From positions 1-64,000 of the forward strand of contig JASBSS010000024.1 of assembly GCA_030148805.1 (NCBI GenBank): DNA of 64,000 nucleotides. Reading direction: 5' to 3'. Shown piece after piece: positions 48,801-57,634 of this stretch (position 1 is its first letter; every line of letters begins with the position of its first letter). Under the pieces are notes generated by a model. The model did not search any database. It was given only the letters and a program-made list of their open reading frames with translations, and was not told the DNA's origin. A program made the position numbers and the translations under genes. The stretch is from Thiogranum sp. GTDB lineage: Bacteria > Pseudomonadota > Gammaproteobacteria > DSM-19610.

Positions 48801-49627
48801 CAGTCGGCTCCGAATTGTTTTGCCAGTGCCTTGGAGCGCTCGCATGCGGCGGTCAGGGCGGTTTTGAAAAGATCTCTGAGTCCACCGGACTCCAGGACGT
48901 TCAGGGCGGCCTCCGTGGTGCCGCCGGGGGACGTCACCCGGCGGCGCAGGCCGGCGGCGTCCTCGCTGCTCTCCAGCGCCATCTTGGCCGCTCCGAAGGC
49001 GGTCTGGACGGCCAGCAGGCGGGCGGATTTGGCATCGAGCCCGAGCCCCTGGGCGGTTTCCTCCAGGGCTTCGATGACGAGAAAAAAATAGGCCGGGCCG
49101 CTGCCCGACAGCGCCGTGACGGTGTCCATCAGGCTTTCATCGTCGACCCACAGCGCCAGTCCGACCGCGCGCAGAATGCTTTCCGCCAGATCCTTCTGTG
49201 CGGCCGAAACCGCGTCATTGGCATACAGCGCGGTCGCGCCACTCTGGACCAGGGCCGGGGTGTTCGGCATGCAGCGCACCAGGGCGCAGCGGCCGCCGAG
49301 CCAGCGTTGCAGATCGACGCTGCGGATGCCGGCGGCGACCGATATCACCAGCGGCTGCTGGCTCTGCACCGCCGCGCGCAGGCCACTGGCGACCGCGCCC
49401 ATGACCTGCGGTTTGACCGCCAGAACCACTACCTCGCGGTGCTCGATAACCCGTTGATTGTCGGTATCGGTATGTACCTGGAAGCGCTTCGCCACCGCCT
49501 CGAGCTGGGCCCGGTCCGGGTCGGCGACGGCAATTCGGCTGCGCTCCCAGCCGTCGGCGATGAGGCCGCCGATCAGACTCCGGGCCATATTTCCCGCACC
49601 GACGAAAGCTACACGTATCTCGTTCAT
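48800..49627 (-). CDS. proC: pyrroline-5-carboxylate reductase
   Basis: A 275-residue NAD(P)H-dependent enzyme that performs the last step of proline synthesis. It starts IRVAFVGAGNMARSLIGGL (Rossmann nucleotide site), and has AVKPQVM, RCMPNTPALVQ and the C-terminal LSGSGPAYFF and TSPGGTTEAAL motifs. It is divergent from pilT. The yggS gene normally found between proC and pilT is missing. Confidence 0.96.
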   Translation of the reverse strand: MNEIRVAFVGAGNMARSLIGGLIADGWERSRIAVADPDRAQLEAVAKRFQVHTDTDNQRVIEHREVVVLAVKPQVMGAVASGLRAAVQSQQPLVISVAAGIRSVDLQRWLGGRCALVRCMPNTPALVQSGATALYANDAVSAAQKDLAESILRAVGLALWVDDESLMDTVTALSGSGPAYFFLVIEALEETAQGLGLDAKSARLLAVQTAFGAAKMALESSEDAAGLRRRVTSPGGTTEAALNVLESGGLRDLFKTALTAACERSKALAKQFGAD

Positions 49628-49683
49628 GGCGCAGACAATACAGGAACCCAAACAGCCGGCACAAGCCGTCGCGCTGGCCGTCG

Positions 49684-49727
49684 CTCGGGGCGCCCGAGGG
49701 CGTCCGGCCGGGGTGCCCGGGCTTTTT
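49684..49727 (+). terminator. tandem hairpins followed by a T-run between proC and pilT
   Basis: CTCGGG-3 bases-CCCGAG (49684-49698) and CCGGG-3 bases-CCCGG (49708-49720) are adjacent, and the second is followed by GC and five T. This looks like a plus-strand intrinsic terminator, but no plus-strand gene lies between it and 45408. It could be an attenuator in the pilT leader or mark the end of a small RNA. Confidence 0.45.
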
Positions 49728-49837
49728 GCGTTGGCGCCTGGATTGCGCTCAAATGGCCCCGCACGGTGGCCGGCGCGGTCAAGTTCCGGGCCCAGCTGAC
49801 GATATGGAAATCCGTAATACGATAAAAGGGAAAGCGC

Positions 49838-50875
49838 ATGGATATTGCCGAGTTACTCGCCTTCAGCGTCAAGAACAACGCCTCCGACCTGCATATCTCC
49901 GCCGGCCTGCCGCCGATGATCCGGGTCGACGGCGACATCCGTCGCATCAATGTTCCGGCACTGGATCACAAAACGGTTCATGGGTTGATCTATGACATCA
50001 TGAACGACAAGCAGCGCAAGGACTACGAGGAGTTCCTGGAGACCGACTTCTCGTTCGAAATACCGAATCTCGCGCGCTTTCGTGTCAACGCCTTCAATCA
50101 CAATCGCGGCGCCGGCGGCGTTTTCCGTACCATCCCGTCGACCATTCTGACCCTGGAAGAGCTCGGCTGCCCGAAGATCTTCAAGGATATCGCCGATCAG
50201 CCGCGCGGCATCGTGCTGGTCACCGGGCCCACCGGCTCGGGCAAGTCGACCACGTTGGCGGCGATGATGGACCACGTCAACAACGAACGCTTCGAGCATA
50301 TTCTGACCATCGAGGATCCCATTGAGTTCGTGCACGAGAGCAAGAAATGTCTGGTCAACCAGCGCGAGGTCCACCGCGACACCCACGGCTTCAACGAAGC
50401 CTTGCGCTCGGCCCTGCGCGAAGACCCCGACATCATTCTGGTGGGTGAAATGCGCGATCTGGAGACCATACGCCTGGCGCTGACCGCCGCCGAAACCGGT
50501 CACCTGGTATTCGGCACGCTGCACACCAGCTCGGCGGCCAAGACCATCGACCGTATCATCGACGTGTTTCCCGCGGCGGAAAAGACCATGGTCCGCTCCA
50601 TGCTCTCGGAGTCGCTGCGCGCGGTCATCTCCCAGACCCTGTTGAAGAAAACCGGCGGCGGCAGAATCGCGGCGCACGAGATCATGATCGGCACCCCGGC
50701 GATCCGCAACCTCATCCGCGAGGACAAGGTGGCGCAGATGTACTCGGCGATCCAGACGGGTCAGGCCGTGGGCATGCAGACACTGGACCAGAACCTGCAG
50801 GATCTGGTCGGACGCGGCCTGGTCAATCGCATCGACGCCAGGTCCAAGGCCATGAACAAAGATTTGTTCCGTTGA
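49838..50875 (+). CDS. pilT: type IV pilus retraction ATPase PilT
   Basis: A 345-residue hexameric secretion-superfamily ATPase powering pilus retraction. Walker A is GPTGSGKSTT near residues 130-139, Walker B is ILVGEMRDLET, and the C-terminal retraction motif AIRNLIRE is intact. The start has AAGGGAAA upstream. It is followed 13 bases later by pilU, as in Pseudomonas. Confidence 0.98.
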   Translation: MDIAELLAFSVKNNASDLHISAGLPPMIRVDGDIRRINVPALDHKTVHGLIYDIMNDKQRKDYEEFLETDFSFEIPNLARFRVNAFNHNRGAGGVFRTIPSTILTLEELGCPKIFKDIADQPRGIVLVTGPTGSGKSTTLAAMMDHVNNERFEHILTIEDPIEFVHESKKCLVNQREVHRDTHGFNEALRSALREDPDIILVGEMRDLETIRLALTAAETGHLVFGTLHTSSAAKTIDRIIDVFPAAEKTMVRSMLSESLRAVISQTLLKKTGGGRIAAHEIMIGTPAIRNLIREDKVAQMYSAIQTGQAVGMQTLDQNLQDLVGRGLVNRIDARSKAMNKDLFR

Positions 50876-50888
50876 GCGGGGAGTTGGG

Positions 50889-52004
50889 ATGGATTTTAAT
50901 TCGTTATTGAAAATGATGGTGCACAAGGGCGCTTCCGATCTGTTCATCACCGCGGGCATGCCGCCGAGCATGAAGGTCAACGGACGTATCAAGCCGGTGA
51001 CCCAGTCCTCCCTGACCCCGGAGCAGGTGCGCGAGACCGTGTTCGGCGTGATGACCGCGGAACAGCGCAAGACTTTCGAAAAGGAACACGAATGCAACTT
51101 CGCGATCAGCGCCACGGGGGTGGGCCGGTTCCGTGTCAGCGCCTTCTACCAGCGCAATCACTGCGGCATGGTGCTGCGTAGAATCGAAACCCAGATCCCG
51201 ACCGTCGATTCGCTCAATCTGCCGCCGATCATCAAGAATCTGGCCATGACCAAGCGCGGATTGATCATTTTCGTCGGCGCCACCGGCACCGGCAAGTCGA
51301 CGTCCTTGGCCTCGATGATCGGCTATCGCAACCACAACAGTACCGGTCACATCATCACCATCGAGGACCCGATCGAGTTCATCTACCAGCACGCCGGTTG
51401 TATAGTCACCCAGCGCGAGGTGGGGATCGACACCGAGTCTTTCGATGTGGCGCTGAAAAACACCCTGCGTCAGGCCCCCGACGTGATTCTGATCGGCGAG
51501 ATCCGGACCCGGGAGACCATGGATCACGCCATCGTTTTCTCCGAGACGGGTCATTTGTGCCTGGCGACGCTGCACGCCAATAATGCCAACCAGGCGATGG
51601 ACCGCATGATCAACTTCTTTCCCGAGGATCGGCGCGACCAGCTGTTGATGGACCTGTCGCTGAACCTTAAGGCTATTGTCGCGCAGCAACTGGTACCGAC
51701 GCCGGATGGCAAGGGCCGACGGGTGGTCGTGGAGGTGTTGATCAATACCCCGCTGGCGGCGGACCTGATCCGCAAGGGCGAGATCCACAAGCTCAAGGAT
51801 CTGATGAAGCGCTCCAACCAGCAGGGCATGAAGACCTTCGATCAGGCCCTCTATGAACTCTATCGCGACGGCGAAATCACCCAGGAAGACGCCATCCATT
51901 ACGCCGATTCGGCCAACGAAGTGCGCCTGATGATCAAGCTCAAAGACAACGAGGTCGACGCCAGTAACGCACTCCAGGGTGTAACGCTGGTGGAGACGCC
52001 GTAA
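50889..52004 (+). CDS. pilU: type IV pilus retraction ATPase PilU
   Basis: A 371-residue PilT paralogue that assists retraction as a PilT-dependent motor. Walker A is GATGTGKSTS and Walker B is ILIGEIRTRET. In place of PilT's AIRNLIRE it has LAADLIRKGE, which together with the longer C-terminus distinguishes PilU. It is co-transcribed with pilT and convergent with the pyrK-like gene. Confidence 0.97.
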   Translation: MDFNSLLKMMVHKGASDLFITAGMPPSMKVNGRIKPVTQSSLTPEQVRETVFGVMTAEQRKTFEKEHECNFAISATGVGRFRVSAFYQRNHCGMVLRRIETQIPTVDSLNLPPIIKNLAMTKRGLIIFVGATGTGKSTSLASMIGYRNHNSTGHIITIEDPIEFIYQHAGCIVTQREVGIDTESFDVALKNTLRQAPDVILIGEIRTRETMDHAIVFSETGHLCLATLHANNANQAMDRMINFFPEDRRDQLLMDLSLNLKAIVAQQLVPTPDGKGRRVVVEVLINTPLAADLIRKGEIHKLKDLMKRSNQQGMKTFDQALYELYRDGEITQEDAIHYADSANEVRLMIKLKDNEVDASNALQGVTLVETP

Positions 52005-52020
52005 GGGGCGTCGTGCTCGG

Positions 52021-52905
52021 CTAGCTGCCCGGGCTGAAAACCGAGTAGGCGTCGAACACCGGCCCGTCGACGCACACGCGTTTCATGCTCGGGCCGCGCT
52101 CGCCGGTCACCTGGACCACGCACCCGGCGCATCCGCCGACGGCGCAGGCCATGTATTCCTCCAGCGATACCTGGCAGGGCAGTCCGTAGTCCGCTCCCAG
52201 TTGCGCCACCGCGCGCAACATGGGGTGCGGGCCACAGGCGTACAGTCCGACCTGTCGGCGAGCGGCGCTGTCCAGGCCGTCCAGCCAGTGGCGCGCCAGG
52301 TCGGTGATGTAGCCGTCGTAACAACCGGGGTAACCCTGGAGGCTGCTCAGCCGGCTGGCGATACCCCAGTCCTCCAGCAGCGGCATGCTCGCGATAACGC
52401 CCGCGGGCATACCCTCGAGCAGAATGCGCGACGGTTGCCGCGCGAAGGGGAAGGGCACTTCCGATCCCAGCAGGACCAGGGGCTGGAAGTCCTGATTGCG
52501 GCGCAGGCTTTCGGCCAGGAAGATCATCGGCGGCATGCCCACCCCGCCACCCAGCAACAGTGTCCGGGGGTGCTCAGGGTCGGGCTCAAAGGGCTTGCCA
52601 ATGGGGCCGAGCAGGCTGAGCGACTCACCGGGCTGGCGCCGCGCCAGCAGCCGGGTGCCGTGGCCCAGCGCCTTGTAAAGCAATTCCACCCAGCCCGCGG
52701 CGGCATCGGCGCGCATGATCGACAGCGGTCGGCGCATGGCCAGCTGCGGATCGCAACTGAGATGGACGAACTGGCCCGGGAGGGCACGCGCGGCACACCC
52801 GGGGGCTTGCAGGCGCAGGACGTATTGGTCGCCGTCGCAGGCCTGATGGGACAGGACCCGGGCGTCCTCCAACTCGATGGTCTGCCGGTGCGCGGGATGT
52901 TTCAC
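52021..52905 (-). CDS. PyrK-like ferredoxin reductase (dihydroorotate dehydrogenase electron-transfer type)
   Basis: A 294-residue iron-sulfur flavoprotein. It has a FAD-binding barrel with MRRPLSI, an NAD-binding domain with LLGGGVGMPPMIFLAE, and a C-terminal [2Fe-2S] site CAVGGCAGC plus a fourth cysteine in KRVCVDGPVF. PyrK in Gram-positives shuttles electrons from class 1B PyrD to NAD. No pyrD is in the window, so the partner is unknown. The start is a GTG one base after the pyrC' stop, the last gene in the pyr operon. Confidence 0.87.
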   Translation of the reverse strand: MKHPAHRQTIELEDARVLSHQACDGDQYVLRLQAPGCAARALPGQFVHLSCDPQLAMRRPLSIMRADAAAGWVELLYKALGHGTRLLARRQPGESLSLLGPIGKPFEPDPEHPRTLLLGGGVGMPPMIFLAESLRRNQDFQPLVLLGSEVPFPFARQPSRILLEGMPAGVIASMPLLEDWGIASRLSSLQGYPGCYDGYITDLARHWLDGLDSAARRQVGLYACGPHPMLRAVAQLGADYGLPCQVSLEEYMACAVGGCAGCVVQVTGERGPSMKRVCVDGPVFDAYSVFSPGS

Positions 52906-52906
52906 T

Positions 52907-54193
52907 TCACTCGCTCGTGTGGATGATGATGCCGTCGCGCAGGGTATAGCGAACCTTGAGCGGCATTTCCCAGCCGCGAAAGGGGGTGTTCTTGCCCTGG
53001 CTGTGCATGCTGGCGGCATCGAGCCGCCAAGCGGCGTCGGCTGCGAAAATGCAGATATCGGCGGTCCGTCCGACGCCCAGCTCGCCATAGGGCAGGTTGA
53101 GAATCCGCGCCGGCCCGCTGGTCAGGCGGGCGATGGCGTCGCTCAAGGGCAGCTGCTGGTCCTGCGCCAGCTTCAGTGTCAGCGGCAGCAGTGAATCCAG
53201 GCCGGAGGCCCCGGGCTGGGTGGCTGGAAACGGCGCCAGCTTGGCGTCGGCCTCGTGGGGTTGGTGGTCGGAACAAATCGCCGCCAGGGCACCGCTGCGC
53301 AAGCCCTCGAGCAGGCCGTCGCGGTCTTCCTGCGTGCGCAAGGGCGGGATGAAATGGTAATCGGCGCCAAAGTCCACCGCGTCGAGATCGCTCAGGTACA
53401 GATAGGGAACGGCGACATCGGCGGTCACCGGCACGCCGTCGTACTGCGCCCGCGCCACCATGCGCACCGCCCGCTGGGTGGTCAGGCGCCCGAAGTGCGC
53501 GCGCACCCCGGTCTGCTGGATCAAGGCGAGGTCGCGGGCGACGGCCACGGTCTCGGCGGCCTCGGGGATGCCGGGCAGGCCCAGCCGGGTGGACACCCGC
53601 CCCTCGTGCAGACAACCGTTGGCCGAGAGTGCGGCATCGTCGGCGTGCAGGTAGACCGTCAGGCCGAAGGTGGCGGCGTACTCGAAAGCGCGGCGCTCAA
53701 TCAATGTCGATGCCAACGGGGCCAGCGCGTTGCTCACCCCGATACAACCGGCTTGTTGGAGCGCGGCCATTTCACTGAGATGAACGCCATCGAGGTTCTG
53801 GGTCAGCGCCCCCAGGCCGACCACCCGCGCGGCGCCCACCTGGCGGGCGCGATGGTGGATCATTTCGATGACCGCCGGCGTGTCGATGACGGGGTTGGTG
53901 TCCGGAGGGCAGCAGAGCGTGGTGATACCGCCCGCGGCGGCGGCCCGACACTCGCTGTCGATACTGGCTTTGTACTCCAGCCCCGGCTCGCGCAGGCGGG
54001 CGCACAGGTCGATCACCCCCGGTATGACGCACAGACCGCCGGCGTCGATTTCCAGGTCGTGGGTGAAATCGTCACTGCCCTGGCCGATCGCCGCGACCCG
54101 GCCTTCGGCGACACACACATCGAGCACCGCGTCGATGCCGTTGTGCGGGTCTATCAGCCGTCCGCCGCTGATCTTGATCCGCGGCTTAGCCAT
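52907..54193 (-). CDS. pyrC': dihydroorotase-like non-catalytic subunit PyrC'
   Basis: A 428-residue dihydroorotase-fold protein. In active enzymes the first zinc ligands are in DxHxHLREPG. Here the same place reads [11 protein letters not shown], with Cys64 and Arg66 instead of the histidines, so catalysis is not expected. This matches the pseudo-dihydroorotase described in Pseudomonas that is needed to assemble aspartate transcarbamoylase with PyrB. The start overlaps the pyrB 3' end by 8 bases. Confidence 0.94.
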   Translation of the reverse strand: MAKPRIKISGGRLIDPHNGIDAVLDVCVAEGRVAAIGQGSDDFTHDLEIDAGGLCVIPGVIDLCARLREPGLEYKASIDSECRAAAAGGITTLCCPPDTNPVIDTPAVIEMIHHRARQVGAARVVGLGALTQNLDGVHLSEMAALQQAGCIGVSNALAPLASTLIERRAFEYAATFGLTVYLHADDAALSANGCLHEGRVSTRLGLPGIPEAAETVAVARDLALIQQTGVRAHFGRLTTQRAVRMVARAQYDGVPVTADVAVPYLYLSDLDAVDFGADYHFIPPLRTQEDRDGLLEGLRSGALAAICSDHQPHEADAKLAPFPATQPGASGLDSLLPLTLKLAQDQQLPLSDAIARLTSGPARILNLPYGELGVGRTADICIFAADAAWRLDAASMHSQGKNTPFRGWEMPLKVRYTLRDGIIIHTSE

Positions 54194-55166
54194 CGGTTTC
54201 CCGCGAAGGCCGTTGTTGCATCGCCATCGACATCACCGCCATGCGCACGGCAATGCCATAGGTGACCTGCTGCAGGATCACCGAGCGCGACCCGTCGGCG
54301 ACCTGCGAGTCGATTTCGACGCCGCGATTGATTGGTCCGGGGTGCATCACGGTGACGTCCGGTTTTGCCATGGAAAGCTTTTCCTCGGTCAGACCATAGA
54401 GCTGGAAATACTCGTGTTCGCTGGGCAGCATTGCGCCCTTCATGCGCTCGTTCTGCAGGCGCAGCATGATGACTACGTCGACGTCGCGTAGGCCGTCGCG
54501 CAGATCGTGGTGGACCTTGACGCCGAGCGATTCCACATGGGATGGCAGCAGGGTGCGAGGGGCGATGATGCGCACCTCGCCGGTATTGAGCAGGTTCAGG
54601 GCGTGGATCTGCGAGCGCGCAACCCGCGAATGGGCGATGTCGCCCACAATGGCCACGCGCAGGCGCCCGAAGTCGGCGCCTTTCTCGCGGCGGATGGTGA
54701 ACATGTCCAGCATCGCCTGCGTGGGGTGGGCGTGACGACCGTCGCCGGCGTTGATGACGCTGACGTGCGGTTGGACGTGACGGGCGATGAAATGGGCCGT
54801 GCCGCTGTCGCAATGGCGCACCACGAACATGTCGACGTGCATCGCCTCGAGATTGCGCAGCGTGTCGAGCAGTGTTTCCCCCTTGACCGTGGCCGAAGCG
54901 TCGACATTGATATTGAGAACGTCGGCCGACAGGCGTTTGGCGGCCAACTCGAAGGTGGTGCGGGTGCGGGTGCTGGCCTCGAAAAACAGATTCACGATAG
55001 TGCGTCCGCGCAGCAGCGGAACTTTCTTCACCGCTTGTTCGGTGACGCCGGCGAAGGATTCCGCGGTGTCCAGAATCTCGTTGAGCAGGCCATGGGTGAG
55101 GCCTTCGGTGGAGAGAAAATGGCGCAACTTGCCGTCGTCTCGGATTTGCAGATTGGGCCGGCTCAT
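54186..55166 (-). CDS. pyrB: aspartate carbamoyltransferase catalytic subunit
   Basis: A 326-residue enzyme catalysing the first committed pyrimidine step, aspartate plus carbamoyl phosphate. It has the carbamoyl-phosphate loop [10 protein letters not shown], the [14 protein letters not shown] segment and the C-terminal [12 protein letters not shown]. The ATG at 55166 overlaps the pyrR stop by 4 bases. No pyrI is present, consistent with the PyrB-PyrC' dodecamer type. Confidence 0.97.
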   Translation of the reverse strand: MSRPNLQIRDDGKLRHFLSTEGLTHGLLNEILDTAESFAGVTEQAVKKVPLLRGRTIVNLFFEASTRTRTTFELAAKRLSADVLNINVDASATVKGETLLDTLRNLEAMHVDMFVVRHCDSGTAHFIARHVQPHVSVINAGDGRHAHPTQAMLDMFTIRREKGADFGRLRVAIVGDIAHSRVARSQIHALNLLNTGEVRIIAPRTLLPSHVESLGVKVHHDLRDGLRDVDVVIMLRLQNERMKGAMLPSEHEYFQLYGLTEEKLSMAKPDVTVMHPGPINRGVEIDSQVADGSRSVILQQVTYGIAVRMAVMSMAMQQRPSRETDG

Positions 55167-55663
55167 GTCGCGTTTCTGATCTCGAGAGCCAGCGGGTCCG
55201 GTCCACACAGCTTGACTTGCTCGTTGGCGCCGAGCGACATGGAAACTGCCGCCACGCTCGCCTCGATCGGCAGCTCCCGTCCGTCGCGCTTGATCAGCAC
55301 CGCCAGGGTGATGGAGGCGGGGCGGCCGTAGTCGAACAGCTCGTTCATCGCCGCCCGGATGGTGCGCCCCGTATGCAGCACATCGTCGACCAGAATGATA
55401 TGCCGGCCGTCCAGATTGAAGGGCAGATGCGACGGCCTGACCTGGGGGTTGATGCCGATGCGGGTGAAGTCGTCGCGGTAGAAGGAGATGTCAAGCACGC
55501 CGAGCGGCTCCTGGATACCGAGCTTTTCATGCAGGCTTTTGGCGATCCACACGCCGCCGGTATGGATGCCGACCATGACCGTGCGGGTGTCGATCGGGAG
55601 GCTCTGGCGCAGCCGCTCGGCCATCGCGTCGATCAGCGCCGGTATGTCGTAGGTGTCGGTCAT
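55163..55663 (-). CDS. pyrR: PyrR bifunctional regulator/uracil phosphoribosyltransferase
   Basis: A 166-residue PRTase-fold protein with the PRPP loop [15 protein letters not shown] and the YRDDFTRIG flexible-loop segment. In Gram-positives PyrR attenuates pyr mRNAs, while in gammaproteobacteria with the same pyrR-pyrB-pyrC' order its regulatory role is less clear. It overlaps ruvX and pyrB by 4 bases each, indicating tight coupling. Confidence 0.96.
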   Translation of the reverse strand: MTDTYDIPALIDAMAERLRQSLPIDTRTVMVGIHTGGVWIAKSLHEKLGIQEPLGVLDISFYRDDFTRIGINPQVRPSHLPFNLDGRHIILVDDVLHTGRTIRAAMNELFDYGRPASITLAVLIKRDGRELPIEASVAAVSMSLGANEQVKLCGPDPLALEIRNAT

Positions 55664-56094
55664 TGTTGTGTGTGTTGTTGTAGCCAGTCCTGCAGGATGA
55701 GCTGCGCGGCCAGTGCGTCCACGTCATCCCGGTTCGCGTCCACGCCGCTCTCCACGGCGTAGGAACTCAGGCGTTCCTCGGCGGGATGCACCGGCAGGCC
55801 GTAGCGCCCCTCCAGCTGGCGACAAAAGCGACGTGCCGCCTGCGTCATGGGTTGTTCGCTCCCGTCCATATGATACGGGATTCCCACGACCAGCGCGCCC
55901 GGTTTCCACTGCGCGATCAGGTCGCTGATCAGCGGCCAGTCCGGTTTGCCGTCGCGCGCCCCAACGCTGGTGAGCGCGGTGGCGGTGGCGGTCAGGGATT
56001 GTCCGACGGCCACGCCGATGCGCTTGCAGCCATAATCGAACCCGAGCAGCGTAATGGCGCCGGGGTTGCCGGTTTGTTGCTGTTGTTTCGCCAT
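55660..56094 (-). CDS. ruvX: Holliday junction resolvase-like protein RuvX (YqgF)
   Basis: A 144-residue RNase H-fold protein beginning [17 protein letters not shown], with the [16 protein letters not shown] segment and a C-terminal [13 protein letters not shown]. The family is linked to 16S rRNA 5'-end processing. The ATG at 56094 overlaps the algH stop by one base and gives the conserved N-terminus, although the frame is open further upstream. Confidence 0.95.
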   Translation of the reverse strand: MAKQQQQTGNPGAITLLGFDYGCKRIGVAVGQSLTATATALTSVGARDGKPDWPLISDLIAQWKPGALVVGIPYHMDGSEQPMTQAARRFCRQLEGRYGLPVHPAEERLSSYAVESGVDANRDDVDALAAQLILQDWLQQHTQQ

Positions 56095-56657
56095 CAGGCG
56101 TGGCCGGCGTCCCCCGAGAGCAGGTCCAGATTCACGCCAAGCGAGGCGGCCGCGGCCCGCCAACGTTCGTCGTCGGGTGTGCGGAACAGGATTTCCGGAT
56201 CGGCCGGACCGCTGAGCCAGGCGTTGCTGGCCATTTCCTGTTCCAGTTGACCGGCGCCCCAACCGGCGTAGCCGAGGGTGATCAGGGCGCGCTCGGGCCC
56301 TTCGTTACGGGCAATGGCGTGCAGAATGTCGATCGAGGAGGTAATGCCGATGCGGTCGGTCACCTTCAGGGTGGCCTCCCATTCCCCCAGCGGCTCGTGC
56401 AGCACGAAGCCGCGATCCTGCTGCACCGGACCGCCGAGGTGGACCGACATCTGGCGGGCTTCCGGCAGCGCGTCGTCCAGATGGATATGCTGCAGGATTT
56501 CGCCCAGACGCATGTCCAGGGGGCGGTTGACCACCAGGCCGAGCGCGCCCTCGGCGTTGTGCTCGCAGATGTAGGTCACAGAATGATAAAAATTCGGGTC
56601 CTCAAGCCCGGGCATGGCGATGAGGAACTGATTGGTCAGGTACTGCGTCTCTACCAT
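56094..56657 (-). CDS. algH: AlgH/YqgE-family protein
   Basis: A 187-residue cytoplasmic protein with the UPF0301 pattern: YLTNQFLIAMPGLEDPNF at the N-terminus, GALGLVVNRPL, and ALITLGYAGWGAGQLEQE toward the C-terminus. It was named for an effect on alginate production in Pseudomonas but its biochemical role is unknown. It is coupled to ruvX and lies downstream of tonB. Confidence 0.95.
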   Translation of the reverse strand: MVETQYLTNQFLIAMPGLEDPNFYHSVTYICEHNAEGALGLVVNRPLDMRLGEILQHIHLDDALPEARQMSVHLGGPVQQDRGFVLHEPLGEWEATLKVTDRIGITSSIDILHAIARNEGPERALITLGYAGWGAGQLEQEMASNAWLSGPADPEILFRTPDDERWRAAAASLGVNLDLLSGDAGHA

Positions 56658-56714
56658 GATTGATAGTATCTGCGAGCTATCGGAATTTCACAAGCACCGG
56701 GGCCGCGGCAAGTC

Positions 56715-57566
56715 TCAGTTGCTTTGCAGGCGATTACCACTGGTGAATACCCAGGTGCGCGTGATGTACATGATATCCGTATCCTTCTTGATGTCCTCTG
56801 GAAACGGCGCGAAAGGGGCCGCCAGTTTGACGATCCGTACCGCGGCGTCGTCGAGAATCTTGTGCCCGGAGGGTTTGCGGATGGTGATTTCCCGCACCGA
56901 GCCGTCCGGATAGATGGCTACCTGGACAATCAGTTTGCCCGAGAGGTTCCGCCGCCGCGCCGCGTCCGGATAATTGAGGTCGCCGACCCGCTCGACCTTG
57001 GCCACCCAGTCGCGCATATAGTTGGCGTATTTGAACTCCTTGGTGCGCGCGGAAATGAACTTGCTCTTCGGCGCCTTGGAATAAACCCTCAGGTTCTGGT
57101 TGATTTCGCGATTCAACGCCAGCATCTCCATGCTGCGGTTGATCAGTTCCTCGGCGTTGACCGGCTCGGGCTTGGGGTCTTGTTTTGGCGCGGGCTTGGG
57201 GGTCTTTTCCCGCGCCAGCTTGGCGCTCAGCGTCGGCGTGGGCGCCGGCGGATTGGCGGCCGCCGGGGTGGGCGGCGGCGCCTGCTCGACGGCCTGCTGC
57301 CGCGGCTGGACTTTCTCCTCGGTGTTGCCGGCGCCTTCCTGGCTGGTGGCAGCCAGATAATCGGCGTTTTCCACGGCTTTGGTGGGCGGCGTGGTGACTA
57401 CCGTGATGTCGAGTGTCGGCAGCGGGGAGTCGTCCGAGCTGGGGGTGAACATATCGAAGCTGATGCCGAGAATGAGCAGTGCGTGCAGCGCGGTGGCGAT
57501 AAACAGGGCCAGAGCCAGGCGGTCGGCGCCCGGGGTCGAGTAAGGTACTGCGCTCGCGCTGTTCAT
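56715..57566 (-). CDS. tonB: TonB-family energy transducer protein
   Basis: A 283-residue protein with an N-terminal membrane anchor (about residues 15-36), a proline/alanine/lysine-rich spacer (about 75-130) and a C-terminal TonB domain with YPDAARRRNLSGKLIVQ and VAIYPDGSVREITIRKPSG. TonB proteins transmit proton-motive force to outer-membrane receptors, but exbB, exbD and receptors are not nearby. A tonB-like gene between algH and gshB is also found in Pseudomonas. The ATG at 57566 is chosen so that the anchor is close to the N-terminus. Confidence 0.9.
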   Translation of the reverse strand: MNSASAVPYSTPGADRLALALFIATALHALLILGISFDMFTPSSDDSPLPTLDITVVTTPPTKAVENADYLAATSQEGAGNTEEKVQPRQQAVEQAPPPTPAAANPPAPTPTLSAKLAREKTPKPAPKQDPKPEPVNAEELINRSMEMLALNREINQNLRVYSKAPKSKFISARTKEFKYANYMRDWVAKVERVGDLNYPDAARRRNLSGKLIVQVAIYPDGSVREITIRKPSGHKILDDAAVRIVKLAAPFAPFPEDIKKDTDIMYITRTWVFTSGNRLQSN

Positions 57567-57634
57567 GAGTTGTGCCTGCTTAAGCGTCCGTAGCCTGAAA
57601 GCGAGGTTTTCAACATGCACTTATTATACCGTGT

